Positions 24,871 through 36,305 of a DNA stretch of 64,000 nucleotides are shown piece by piece. Under the pieces are notes generated by a model, which did no database searches, was not told the origin of the DNA, and was given only the letters and a program-made list of their open reading frames with translations. Each line of letters opens with the position of its first letter. The first letter of the stretch is position 1. The translations under genes and the position numbers were made by a program. Location: NCBI RefSeq assembly GCF_001039355.2, contig NW_019775458.1, positions 96,987-160,986 on the forward strand. The letters are read 5' to 3'. Origin of the DNA: Lingula anatina. Its lineage: Eukaryota; Brachiopoda; Lingulata; Lingulida; Lingulidae.

Positions 24871-25775
24871 ATAGAAAACAAAAAATGAAAGTCCGTGTCT
24901 GATAACCCTCATAACTGCAATATAATCAATATAAACTTATGATTTCTATTTGTATTTTAATTTCAATTTTTATGCACTCAATTTGATTTTTGATTTATAA
25001 ATTTAGGTACAAATACATCGGGTATCGTGAAAGACTCAGGATGTCCCATTGAACTGTGTGTTGTTTATGAGTAAAAAAAATGAAATAAATGTATTTTCTT
25101 AAATCACTAATTGAACGACATAATGTACTGTAAACTATGTACCTTGATGATAAGGTTGGATGTTATGCAAAATAAAAAAGAGGATTATTGGCCGCTGCCA
25201 ATAATTGATAAGTCGCCTCAGAAGCAAAATGCATACTGTAGATTATCTTAAGCTGCGCTTATGTACGTGCAGAAGGTGTAAATTTATCTGAGGCCATGCA
25301 GCTTAGTGAAGACATCATTACTGAAATTCTGTGCTAACATTCTCGCTGGATAGAATGTGTACAGAATTAAAGAGAAATAACTGTGTATATCAAATTTTAG
25401 AACATCGCTCTTTAGCTGTGGTGGAAGGCAGAACTATAGGTTTCCGAACAGCTTTGTAATACAACTAGACTTGTAGCGGAGCCTAATTTTTTATTCGTTT
25501 GATAACTAATTTAAATTTATCAAATTAAAATGCATTTGTACTTTTAGATATGATTTGGTAAATTCACATTGAGAGTGTTTTTTCATTATGGTAAACTTAA
25601 GTGTGGCTTTTGTAAATCCTTTTTTGTTTTTAGATTTATAACTTGACAGTGAGTATGGCTGCATGAATATTGTCAAATTGACAATAAAAAAAAATAATAA
25701 TTTATTTACTAAAATCGCAACCTAAAGGTTGAAGTTTTACAATGTGTCTTAAATAATAAAATCATTAGGTATTTT
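24871..25775. repeat. Duplicate segment 1, right copy
   Basis: Partner of 24081-24775. It continues without a break into the LINE fragment. Small substitutions and a roughly 208-bp indel separate the copies, as expected for two haplotypes. Confidence 0.8.
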
Positions 25776-26600
25776 AAAAATTAACTAAAAATTATAAACT
25801 AAAGGACCAAAGACTTATAAGACAGTTTGAAGCAGTAATTTACATAAAATTTAAAAGACTGTGCATTATAAAAGATTATTTAAAACGTTCCGTTTTTACT
25901 TTTGGTATTAAAAATTTGTTGCTGACCCTGAGATTTCTTGGGTTCTTTTGTTTAAACAGATGGTGTAACTTATTAAAATTCTTGATTTTTGTAAAAAAGT
26001 TCTTAAGTAAAACGTCTCTTCTCTCCCTCAGAGAGGTGAGATTACTAGCCTGTAGGGCATCCTTGTAAGTATAAAATGGGTAAATAATTCTAAGAGCTCT
26101 CCTTTGAACAGATTCTAAGCATTCACATTGTTCGGCTGTAAGACCAGGCCCCCACACAGGGCATGCATATTCTAGGACTGATCTAATTATTGATTGATAT
26201 ATAACTATTAGATCCTCAGTGGCCAGATTTGCCCTTTTCAACTGCCTTAGATAAAAAAGCTTGGCACAAGACTTTGAATAAATTAACTGCACATGTTCTG
26301 TCCACTTGAGATCAGGGGTCAGAGTTACTCCTAGTAGCTTAAATTTACTCACTTTTTCTACAATTTCTCCATCTACCAATAGTGTTGGAATGATATCTAT
26401 ACATTTGGTAAAGTTAAAATCCATACATTTTGTCTTCTTTACATTTAATTTCATATTGTTTTTTCTAACCCAATTTTCAAGTTGCTCTATTGCCTGTGGA
26501 AGTAGTGACTTTTGGCCAAACTTACAAATTTCATAAATAGATGTGTCATCAACAAATTTTATGATATATATGTCATAATAAGAATTGATTATTTGATTTT
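25690..26600 (-). mobile_element. 5'-truncated LINE (CR1/L2-like): reverse transcriptase C-terminus and 3' tail
   Basis: On the minus strand a reverse transcriptase frame is open from about 26597 to its stop at 25876. It includes the palm catalytic motif (KFVDDTSIY, near 26555), then MKLNVKKTKCMDF, the thumb-like FKLLGVTLTPDLKW, LEYACPVWGPGLT and QRRALRIIYP. Upstream finger and endonuclease regions are missing, which is typical of 5' truncation on insertion. The 3' tail contains CAACCTTTAGGTTG, a perfect 6-bp stem-loop, then TTTTAGTAAATAAATTATTATT. This is typical of CR1/L2-type LINE 3' ends. It is a dead copy. Confidence 0.85.
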
Positions 26601-29339
26601 ATTCTAAAAGACTACTGACATAGAATAAGATTTCGCAGTTTTCGAGGATGCTGAACTGACTGACCGGTACTTTCACGTTTACAAACAAAACTTCGTACAG
26701 CAAAGAGAAACTGCAGTAATGCAGACAGCTTGCGCATGATTTTCCTGTTTTCGAAATTTCAAGAAAACTTGTTTTGCAAAGGTAATCAACAAAACAAGCA
26801 CGACAAGTTGTGTAACACGAGCCGAAGTTTCCGGTACGTCTGACATTTTTCCTTCTCAGGAGTCTTAAAGACACTAAATACATTATAAATGATTTCAAAA
26901 CTCGGAAGCTCTGATTAATTGCCATCTTGTTTACCTCTAGAAAAACCGATAATAACGTGACAAACTCTTTGGAGGCTTATGCAACCGTTGATGCCTTGGG
27001 TTATACAAGCTGATCACGAGCCTATCCAGGATAAAATAATTTTAATTGCTGCTTTAGCATCCCTTTGGAAACCTTTAATTGTCTTTTAGGAAATGGCACC
27101 TGCGGTATATTGGTGAGGAACGTCGTTATGTTTTGTCATGCACGGTGACTTTTTTCTAATATAGGTCAGGATTTTCGATTACAGTTTGACATAAAAAATA
27201 AAGGGTGAAACTGAACACTTAAAATGTCGTGATATATTTTCTGAAAATGTAAAGAATTTGTAACTTTCTTTTAAAACGAAAATTTATTATTCGTTTTCAT
27301 TCATTAAAAACCTGCTTTGTACCATTATTAATTTTTTCTTAATTAAAACAAATTTTACTGATAGATATTTTGGTTCTTGCAACACATACAACGTGACGTA
27401 CGGAAACCTCAATAAATCTGCCTCATTTGAACTATTTAATCATCTAAGACTCAAAAATCAATTTAATAGATTAAAAATGTATAAAAATGTATTTCAAGGC
27501 GTTTACAGGGATACTTAGGTCATTTTCGTATAGGGTGCCAACTTGCTCCGACCCTGGGGCCAACTTGCCCCGTGGCGGGGCAAGCTGGCCCCCCTGACGT
27601 CAACTGCGTTTTTTTTTTTTCAAATTGTGAGCCATCTGGCATTATCTTTGAAAAATAATGACGTTGCATACGTAGCTTAGTTCATACAACGACATGACTA
27701 AATTGAAACACTGTTCCTCGGAGCCGGTGTCAAGCAACACAGAGTCCTACCTTTCTAGGGTCGGCCCGACACGTTTTTTTTTTCTTTTTTCTTTTTTTAA
27801 CTAAAAGCTAGTCGGACCTTCTTTCTCGAAATAACGGTTCTAAGCTCTGAAATGTAGAGTCCCCTTGGACACTCTATTTCAGTATGGCAAGTCCTAGGAC
27901 CTTGTATGTTTTAATACTGAAGGTCCGCATTATGATACAGTATATTCAACTCATAATGGGCATTTTTTTAAACTAATGCTGAACATGATCAAAGCTGATA
28001 TCGAACAAAGGATTATTAGGGCCAAAGGTTAAATAACATACGATGACAAAAAGTCTACAAAAGCATGAAATGTATGATAAAAAAATTAATTGTAATATAT
28101 AAATATAAACTTTTAATTACAATCTTTGCACGAGTTTATATTATTTATTGTACCATATTTTATAAGCACATTTGTCAAATCGAGCATTAGAAATCCAAGA
28201 TATGCAGTTACTCGTTTCACATGTTATTTCAAGTGAACTGTGTGGTCAAAGAGATGAAATGCCAGCATTATCAATGTACTCAACGTACTTCTGTCTTGGG
28301 AGTTCAACTCCCTTAATTCTTCCCAAGTCCCTTTCACGCCTCATATTTTTAAATGTAATCCTTTATAGAACATCAACAGAGGTCGTAGGATGAGCGGCTC
28401 ACAATGACGAAATTCTCAAGATCGCAAATATTAATAATGAATCAAGAATAGAGCAAGCTGAAAAGATTTGGCACTCGGGACCCTTTCATTGAGGTTCTTG
28501 GGGGGAAAACGTAACATACTGAGGTAGCACCCCCTGAATGTGAATACGTAAGTATGGTTTCCCACTAATACTAATTGTTAGTGGATCCCATTTTGATAAC
28601 AAAAATCATTTATAGGATATCACATATTCCATGCTAATTACAGTGTATGACTTACAACTGCAGTCATTATCTAGATATGTTGGGATTGTTTTTTTAAGGC
28701 CTGGGTACACAAACAGTGCAAACAGTGTCTAGTATTAATTGCAGTAGAAGTAGGATCGCTGAATGAAAAATCTATGAAAATATGTCTGCACCCCTATTGA
28801 ATAATTCAAAGCAGGCAAAAAGAGATAGCCTTTGTGAACGTACCGTCTGTGTAAACGAGTCACGCTGTGTATAATATGAACCATGGCACATAATGACGCT
28901 GTCTGCATAAAATAGGTATCATAGCTCAGAGGGATTTTTTTGCGAAAAATTTCATTTTCCTTGAGACAAGAGATGAATATTTCGCGTACTGAATACCTTT
29001 AATATAGCAATGTGTGTGGTATACATCTATCACCAATAATGACTTTTTTGTGTCTTTCAGACTGAAACATCCGAATGTAAAATAAGACAAATAAAATACA
29101 CATGAATGCAATTTGTCATTGTAATATGTTGCAATATTCCTGACGTGCATCTCTTATCCAAATTTGCCACGCCATTTACTTTTAAGGTATGTGACCCGCT
29201 ACTGAATAAATCTTATTAAGGGACATTAATAAAATACTAACGTCCAATTTGCCCGCTGCCATTGACTAAGTACATGCTAATATCATTATGCCACCTATGT
29301 GAATAAAATCGCACCCGAAAGTTGCCGCATTTCTGCACC
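26601..29339. other. Spacer without a confident gene
   Basis: It holds a 55-codon minus-strand ORF at 26846-26679 (starts MSDVPETSARV, one hydrophobic stretch, A-rich start context). I could not recognise it and do not call it. A GC-rich hairpin lies at 27556-27592. T-runs occur near 27610 and 27775. About 28570-29270 is the paralogous lipocalin spacer described for 17660-18320. Confidence 0.4.
27556..27592. repeat. GC-rich hairpin, 16-bp arms
   Basis: The arm GGGGCCAACTTGCCCC at 27556-27571 pairs with GGGGCAAGCTGGCCCC at 27577-27592, with one mismatch. It stands out in AT-rich DNA. It may be part of an unrecognised transposon. Confidence 0.6.
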
Positions 29340-32300
29340 ATGAAAGTAGTCTTCCTCATTGCCTTGGTCGTCTGCTGTGTAAAATCCAGTGCAACGCAGT
29401 CGTGTAAGGGTCCAAGAACTCTCAAGAAATTTTACCCACAAAGGGTATGTAATTCTTATTATGGAAAAAGCAAAGTGTAGGTCTGTGCGAATTCTTTTGC
29501 TTAATATTGGTGGAAAGCAGGGATTTTACCTCGGTTGCAGGGACTCTCGAATGCGGTATTGAATCAAAGCTGAGGAAAGTCAACCACGGCTGCGCTATTC
29601 CCTTTCCCCTTTAGGCCACACTGAATAAGTTTAATGGATAACGTCCTTTGGAGACCAGGAAACTAATGCTAGAGGGCGAAATAAAAAGTCCAGCAAAAAG
29701 TGCTGCTAAAGTAAAGTAAACACAGCTGGAAATGCAAACTGAACCACAGGTCACAGTGTATCAAACTAACAACAAGTCTTTATTCGTGCTGAGAACACTA
29801 CTGACACTGTGAAGAGTCAGAAGTCATCTGCTTTTTCTCACTGCATCAAACTGCAGTTGTTGAAGTTTGGTTCACTTCAGCCCAGGAAAAAGGAACCGAA
29901 CTGGCGAGTAGACCGGCCACCTTTAAGGCCACCACATTCCTCAACTCCCCTTCGCTTTTCTCTAGTCGCTGCAAAAGAAGCGTGTGTAAGCCGCTCTGGA
30001 TAATACGTCTTTGAAGTTGTCTGAACGATCTATAGTCGTTCGCTGCTGCCGCCAGTCTGTAGTTGAGTAATCGTTATATCAACCTTGCCAACGTTAATTG
30101 TATACCAATCTACAATCACGCACCCTGTTTTCTTTTGAACTTTTATGGTTATGCATTTTGACGACAACAGGGGTAATCCGAGATACCCGCAATCCACTTT
30201 TGGCGGCAATATGCATGCGTAGAAGATTACGACAAATTCAGCAAATTTTTGCAGGAGAAAATAAACGAGTTTTGCAACAATCCAAGTTTTCGCGGCACTT
30301 TGAATGAGCGCAGACGGTGACAGCAGTCAGTTCCGTAGTTCCAAGGAAGTGATTTTTTAATTCTAACATCTTTTTTGAAGACAGACTAAAATTAATGCGC
30401 GCTCGGATGTCATCCATGAAATTTAATCAGTGTGGCCTTACGCTTTGCTAAGTTAGTCTACTGCACAACGATTCTTTTAATTACTTTCTTAAACAAAAGT
30501 TTCTGGCTAACATTGTGTCACCCTCAGCTTTTCAAGCTTAGTCCCACTTCTTGCGTATTCTCGCACATTTTCTAGTCTCCTTGAAGGCGCGCACTGCCGC
30601 TATCATCGGCTAATGTTACCGTGCATGGTTGCTACTTAAACTACTATAACAAAAGGTAAAAGACTAACGGATAATTTCAGTAAACAAATGAAAATATATA
30701 GATAAATAGATGATAAATAAATGAGTACGCAGGTGGTCCCAGATATTAGTGAAATACCGTCTCTCGTGATTAGTACACATCGTAAATATTAAAACACGGG
30801 CTGTAAACATATATTATGTTACATCATTACTAGTACCTCAGCCGAGGAGGTTTTGATCTTTGATGCTTTAATTGTTTGTTTAACAGCCTAACTCAATAAT
30901 TAATGACATGTCTTGACAATCAGTTTCGTGTTTATTTTCAGATAAAGGGACGTTGGTACGGTCTCCAAATTTACTGGCCATTTCCAGGTCTTGAAATATG
31001 GAGAGACTACTCGAACACGTTTACCCCGCAATCAAATGGAAGCATGATCTGGGGATTTGATCTCCGATACGGGTAAATGTAGCTACGGTTTCTTTTTTTC
31101 TTTGTCCATTATTTGAAATTTATATGTATCTACTTGCACTGTAGCTGTCTATGTGCTCATCTGTCTGTCTGTCTGTCTGTCTGTTTATATACCAATGCAT
31201 CAAGTCACTTCATATATTTACTCTATATAGCTATTTATTAATTCATTCATTTTTTATTTCTGTATTTATTCATTGATTTATATATGCATTTACTCTTTGC
31301 TTTATATACTCATCTGCTCATTTTTTTATTCAGGGGAACTTTGAACTTTACCATGTGTTCTAATTGGACTCGTGATCTGGTACCAACGGACACCGTGGGC
31401 AAATACAACTGGATACTTGGTAAGAATATCAGATATGATACCAACTTCATGAAAGTTGTCATGGGCAGTGTGAATATTGTCATGGACAGTGTCATGGAAA
31501 AAAGAAACCTTGCAAAAGAAAACGAAATGGCATCGAGAATTAGTCCTCGCCTTAAGTATAGTGTTCTTGATGTATATGTGTAATAATTCAATCAGCTAAC
31601 ACGTTATTTTTCACATAATCACTTTTCAGACAAAAGACAAACTAGGGAGTTTTTTAAATTCTGTTTTGACAGTGTAGCTCTCAGTCTCATACGTCACCTT
31701 TCTCAGTGAATTTGGCTTAAAAGTTTGAGAACGTAACACAATCTAACATACATAACAGAGCGTACAAAACATAAAACCCTAAAACCACGCCGCAACACAA
31801 GGTTTCATCGTCGAATCAATAGGGTACCCATGACACAATATAATTGACCTTTGCTGGTAATTAGTTGTTTATTTGTATTTTTAACCTTTTGTTTCAGATG
31901 GAACAGCTGTTGATTCGTTATATTTTGTCAGGACCGACTATAAAAATTTCCTTATCACGTACCAAAAGAGTCCAAGTTTCGACAACATCCGTATGATCAC
32001 CATATGGGGAAGGAAAACCTCCTTGTCTTCCAGACTTAAAAAGAGAACAAAGAATATCTTGGCAACGGAATTTTGCCTTAGTAATGATGATATGGAGACG
32101 TATATGTGGATTAATAAACATGAGAATCGTAAGTTGTACAATCTCACAAAAATCTCACATAGACATCATAATAAATAAATTAATAAATATAATAATATAA
32201 CACTTAAAAGATGCATATAAAGTCAATTTTTTGCCACAAAAACCAACCAAATGCCAGCATATAGTTACAAATAGTATAACTAAGAGAATAACCAAAAGAC

Positions 32301-32615
32301 ATTGCTTAATATTACCCGAAAATGATATTTGAACGGATTTTTCTGCTTGCTGTCTACGCTGTATATATACATGGGGCAGAAAAGTAGGTCACATAAGTAG
32401 GTTAAATTTCTGACGAAAAATTTAAAGAAAAGGCAGTCTAAAGCTCTTTTATGGCTGATCCAGTGATTTATCCAGTTTATCCCTTGACATGTCGACTTAA
32501 TTTTAGTTGAATAAAAAACTATTAGAAGTGGTTTATATGTGTTACTGGGAATCCACGCCCCGCAGATGCTCGGTTCATATGTACCTTTAAGGAAAAGTAC
32601 AATTTGAGTTGAGTA

Positions 32616-32693
<78 letters not shown>

Positions 32694-33146
32694 GTTTCAT
32701 GATTTGTACAAAAACGGGACGCTTTTTCGACTTACATGTATGAGCATTTTAGTTGAGGCAGCCGCTTTGTGTCATACAGTTATATTGACAGGTATACAAG
32801 AGCATTTATATATATGTTTATTGAGATATCAAAACAAACATCGATATATATTCATATGTTAATTAGCTCTCAAATAATAAATTCATAATACATTTAATTT
32901 CATTGGTCAGCATGGGTATATTATTGATGTGAAAATTTTTCACCTTATTTTTCATTTGATATGTACACCTCATGTATTCATCATTGTATTAGCTTTTATA
33001 TACTGATTTAATTATTCGTTCATCCATCTGACCATCTATCTATCTATCTATCTATCTCTTTTGCAATATTGATGCCTTATGGAACAGCCGTTCAAATAGG
33101 TGTTCGGTTTTTCATTTTAGGATGCCCAGCAAAAGGTGAGAGATAG
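29340..33146 (+). CDS. Lipocalin, plus-strand paralogue (complete, 192 aa)
   Basis: Five coding exons: 29340-29444, 30942-31072, 31334-31419, 31898-32128 and 33121-33146 (105, 131, 86, 231 and 26 nt). Exons 2 and 3 have the same lengths as in the minus-strand array, with identical phases. The signal peptide is MKVVFLIALVVCCVKSSA. The three lipocalin signatures are present: GRWY (residues 38-41), TDY (120-122) and WGRKTSLSSRL (144-154). Four cysteines (QSC, TMC, EFC, RCPA) could pair in two disulphides. Sequons NGS, NFT and NWT are present. The tail is RCPAKGER, longer than the PCPA of the array. A polyadenylation signal AATAAA lies at 33565. The function is probably extracellular transport of a small hydrophobic ligand; the ligand is unknown. 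Intron 1 hosts a TIR element. Confidence 0.88.
29613..30438. mobile_element. Non-autonomous DNA transposon with AGGCCACACTG termini
   Basis: The left terminus AGGCCACACTGAATAAG (29613) and the right terminus CAGTGTGGCCT (ending 30438) are inverted. Similarity continues inward for about 35 bp (TTTAATGGATAACGTCC against ATTTCATGGATGACATCC). No transposase frame is present in about 826 bp. It sits in intron 1 of the plus-strand lipocalin. A fragment of the same family ends at 24870. Confidence 0.65.
31161..31188. repeat. (CTGT)n microsatellite
   Basis: Short tetranucleotide run in intron 2 of the plus-strand lipocalin. Confidence 0.8.
32619..32690. repeat. (AT)n-(AG)n compound microsatellite
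   Basis: A TA run switches directly to an AG run, in the last intron of the plus-strand lipocalin. A (CTAT)n run lies at about 33036-33057 in the same intron. Confidence 0.9.
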
Positions 33147-34426
33147 AAACAAGCCACCTCTACTCCACAGCCAATAGATGTTACGGTATGATTAAATAAT
33201 AACTTTTAAAAGTGTCTAAAACTAGTCTTTCAAAAAAAGAATGGATAGAAGAATTTTAACCAGAAACGAAATCTTCAATACGATACATCTACAAAGAGGA
33301 ATCCAGGATTTTGACGAGGACATGCACACACTCAAACAAAAAACATTAAGATGTTAAACGTTACACGGGTTAACATCTGTGGTACGGATAGTGAAATTAT
33401 ATGATCTGTAACTCCCGTCCTCTCGTTATCCTTGACAAGGTTAAGGTATTAAAGGTGGTATCTTCGGCGGTTGGGGAAACAGCTACATGTATTACTACCT
33501 TTGTATATCTGCATTTTCATTAATGAATTCCATGGAATTCGAAAGTAGGTCAGCATATGACTTTAATAAAGAAGCATAACCTCACTGTCTTGATTTTGCC
33601 TTATTAAGCAACATAGAGAAACCATTCTGTTGTATAAAAGCTTTGTTTTCATAATTGCCCCTTGCATTGTCCAATGGGAGAAAATTACATCAGGATTTGG
33701 TAATGACTTTCGAATAGTTAAACTACAAAACCCAAAGTAGTACACAAAGCAGTTAACACCCCGTGTGTCTAGTAAAATATAAACACAAGACTTGATTATC
33801 AAATAAAAAATAAATAAATTTATCAATATAATTAATTTTAATAAATCATTCATTAAAATAAGTGAGTAAATAACTGAATATTGAATGTGCAAATAGGTAA
33901 ATAAAAGATAAATGAATATACAGAAAAGATAAGTTTATTGCTGCTTTTACACCAGAGGCATCTGACCCTAATGAGAGTTACACATGTAAAGTTATAAAGA
34001 ATCAATATGCAAATGGCCGCCAAAAAACATATATTAAAACTCTTACGGTTCCTGGACCAGTAGTGAATCATCGTGATCGTAAACATTTTTACATCTGGCT
34101 AAATATGATTTCAATATTGATGTGGTCTTTGCTGTTGTCTTATAATCACAAGCACTATGATTATTCAACTGGAGGTTTTGAATCGTTTAATATTCCAAAC
34201 GTCACACTTGTCATAATGTTAACCGACAAACATTACATTGGCGGCTTATTGGTGAAAAGTGGATTGCTGAGCAGCTCTCACCAAAGGTAGAACAAATTGT
34301 CATGAGGAATAGACTCAATATACACAATATTCAATCACCGCGTCGGATTGAGGTCACTTGGTGCCCTAAGTAGGCTATCCCATGGACCATGGTGCGCCCA
34401 TCATACATTTTAAAAACTCTCATTGC

Positions 34427-34437
34427 TATATATATAT

Positions 34438-34484
<47 letters not shown>

Positions 34485-34521
34485 CACACACACACACACA
34501 AACACACGCACACACACACAC
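34427..34521. repeat. (TA)n-(TC)n-(CA)n compound microsatellite
   Basis: TA to about 34439, TC to 34481, then CA to 34521 with minor interruptions. Confidence 0.9.
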
Positions 34522-34815
34522 TTTTTTCTCTTTCTTGTTCAATCTGTTTCAAAAAAGTCATTTTATCAATTTTTAAAAACTCTTTTCCCTTTTATATGTT
34601 TTTGTTTTACTCTGAGAGCTCGGTATCCCCCTAGCCGCGGTGCTCTAGCTCAGCACGTGCTAATTCTGCTTGCACCTGTACTAGTAGCCTTTAATTATAA
34701 AATCCAACCGTTCCTCACTCTAAAATTCGGTTATGCGGCGGCTGCCCGTGGAAACATTTTTCACACATATGCCACAGCGTGTGATGATCTGAAACAACTG
34801 AAAAATATTTTGCCT

Positions 34816-35036
34816 ACCCTAATTTAGTTTTTATACTAATTATAGCGACCTAATGTCACCTCGGAATGCGTGACAGCCGATGCGCAAGGTTGATTGGCAT
34901 ACAAACAGGTAGACGTTAACATGTACTGAAAACCATCGTGTTTTCGCGTTAAAAACATCATAGCATCTATTTAGCAGTTGTGGTTTGTGTACGTGCTGGC
35001 AGCCAGATAGAACAAGTAGGCCTACGGTGCATTGCC

Positions 35037-35079
<43 letters not shown>

Positions 35080-35080
35080 T
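34816..35080 (+). repeat. SINE-like dispersed repeat with (AAT)n tail, copy 1
   Basis: About 225 bp matching 37697-37979, with shared blocks CCGATGCGCAAGG, GTTAACATGTACTGAAA and CATCGTGTTTTCGCG. Both copies end in a long AAT/ATA run, as expected for a non-LTR-mobilised element. No polymerase III A/B boxes were identified with confidence. Confidence 0.65.
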
Positions 35081-35925
35081 GTCCTATTCTTTTCAAAGGT
35101 ATGTCATATTTTAAGTAATTAATCAGCATAAGCTGTAAACAAACGAGTTTTCGCCAGTGCAACAAATCGTAGCGATCAACTTGATTTTCTAATGTGATTC
35201 CTAATGTCCAAGAGTCTCATACAAATTATTAAGTATTGATTGTGTATATTAATCTGTAAAAAATTAATGCACACATCAACATTATATAGCTAACATGGAG
35301 GATAGACTTTCAGAATTATGGTGGGTTGTTTTGGGAAAGTCAGTGATAAATAGTATATGGTGATCGGAAATATCGGCATCGCGGCATAGCATAGTTCATA
35401 GAACACAAAACAGTGAAATAATTTAATATACCGTTTAATGACGAAAGGCGACTTGAAAGTAAGAAAATGAAACTTTCAGTGGAATTAATGAACCACTGTA
35501 TTAAAAAATGAAAAGATATGTGGAATGTAAAAAATAGCAAAGACCATAAAATCTCTACAACGGGTCCATAACAAACCTAAAGCGAAATAAGTGTACAAAT
35601 ATAAATTTTTCAACTGCCTCAACCTGACAACAACACCCTATCTATCAGAGAAAAAGAAGGTGAATTTCTAATAGATCTGATATGGTTTCAAGGGTGTCTG
35701 ACTCAAAGTCTGCCGTCAAAAACAAAATTTTCAATCCATCCATTTAGTACGATGAAATATCTGTTTATCACAAAACTCTCAGTCCTTCTAACAAGAAGTG
35801 AAAAAATTAACATACACAAAATACATATTGAATAGAATATAAAAAGATTCATATGAATTATAAATATTAACTGAAAATGTAGCAACAGGCTAGACAGTTT
35901 TTAATATATATTCTACAATGGGCAA

Positions 35926-36136
35926 CAGCCTGTTTAACATATAGGCAGAGAACATTATTCTGTAAATTGAATCGTGTGTTTGTGTGTTATTTCTATGGGT
36001 TCTAGTTTCGATTTTCATAAACCATAGAAACTATATGAAAACAGCACCAGCCTGTTTAACATAGGTAGAAAAGCATTGTTTTGTACCTGCATCTTGTGTT
36101 TTCTACTGGTTCTAATTTTCCATAACCCACAGAAAC
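35926..36136. repeat. Two-unit tandem repeat, about 110 bp
   Basis: AGCCTGTTTAACATA followed by a GGTTCTA and CATAGAAAC/CACAGAAAC block occurs twice, with substitutions and small indels, just downstream of the desaturase stop. Confidence 0.6.
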
Positions 36137-36228
36137 AATCGTGACCAGAAAAGCACATTTACTTAATAAAACCTCCTCTTTACCATCAATATACCCAAAC
36201 CCACACTCAACCTCAGGTTATTAATTTA

Positions 36229-36261
36229 CCCCCCCCCCCCCAAAAAAAAAAGGGGGGGGGG
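36229..36261. repeat. C13-A10-G10 homopolymer block
   Basis: Thirteen C, ten A and ten G in succession. The C and G runs are self-complementary and would fold around the A run. It lies 45-77 nt after the desaturase stop codon, in its likely 3' UTR. Confidence 0.9.
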
Positions 36262-36305
36262 ATTACGTAAATGTTAGCAAGAATCTTATAGAAAAACAGA
36301 TCAGT

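Larger units (their letters stand above)
33147..36305. other. Intergenic, repeats only
   Basis: No gene seen. It holds the 3' UTR of the plus-strand lipocalin (AATAAA at 33565), microsatellites, one copy of a SINE-like repeat (34816-35080), a two-unit tandem repeat (35926-36136) and the C-A-G homopolymer block at 36229-36261. Long frames near 34.4 kb are only microsatellite translations. Confidence 0.5.

Noticed and set aside
26599-26925. 108-residue Cys-rich minus-strand frame
   Set aside because: No recognisable domain, no homologous copy, and it overlaps a different small frame with a better start context.
34331-34827. Several overlapping frames rich in SLSL, THTH or RERE
   Set aside because: Translations of the TC/CA microsatellite with no domain.
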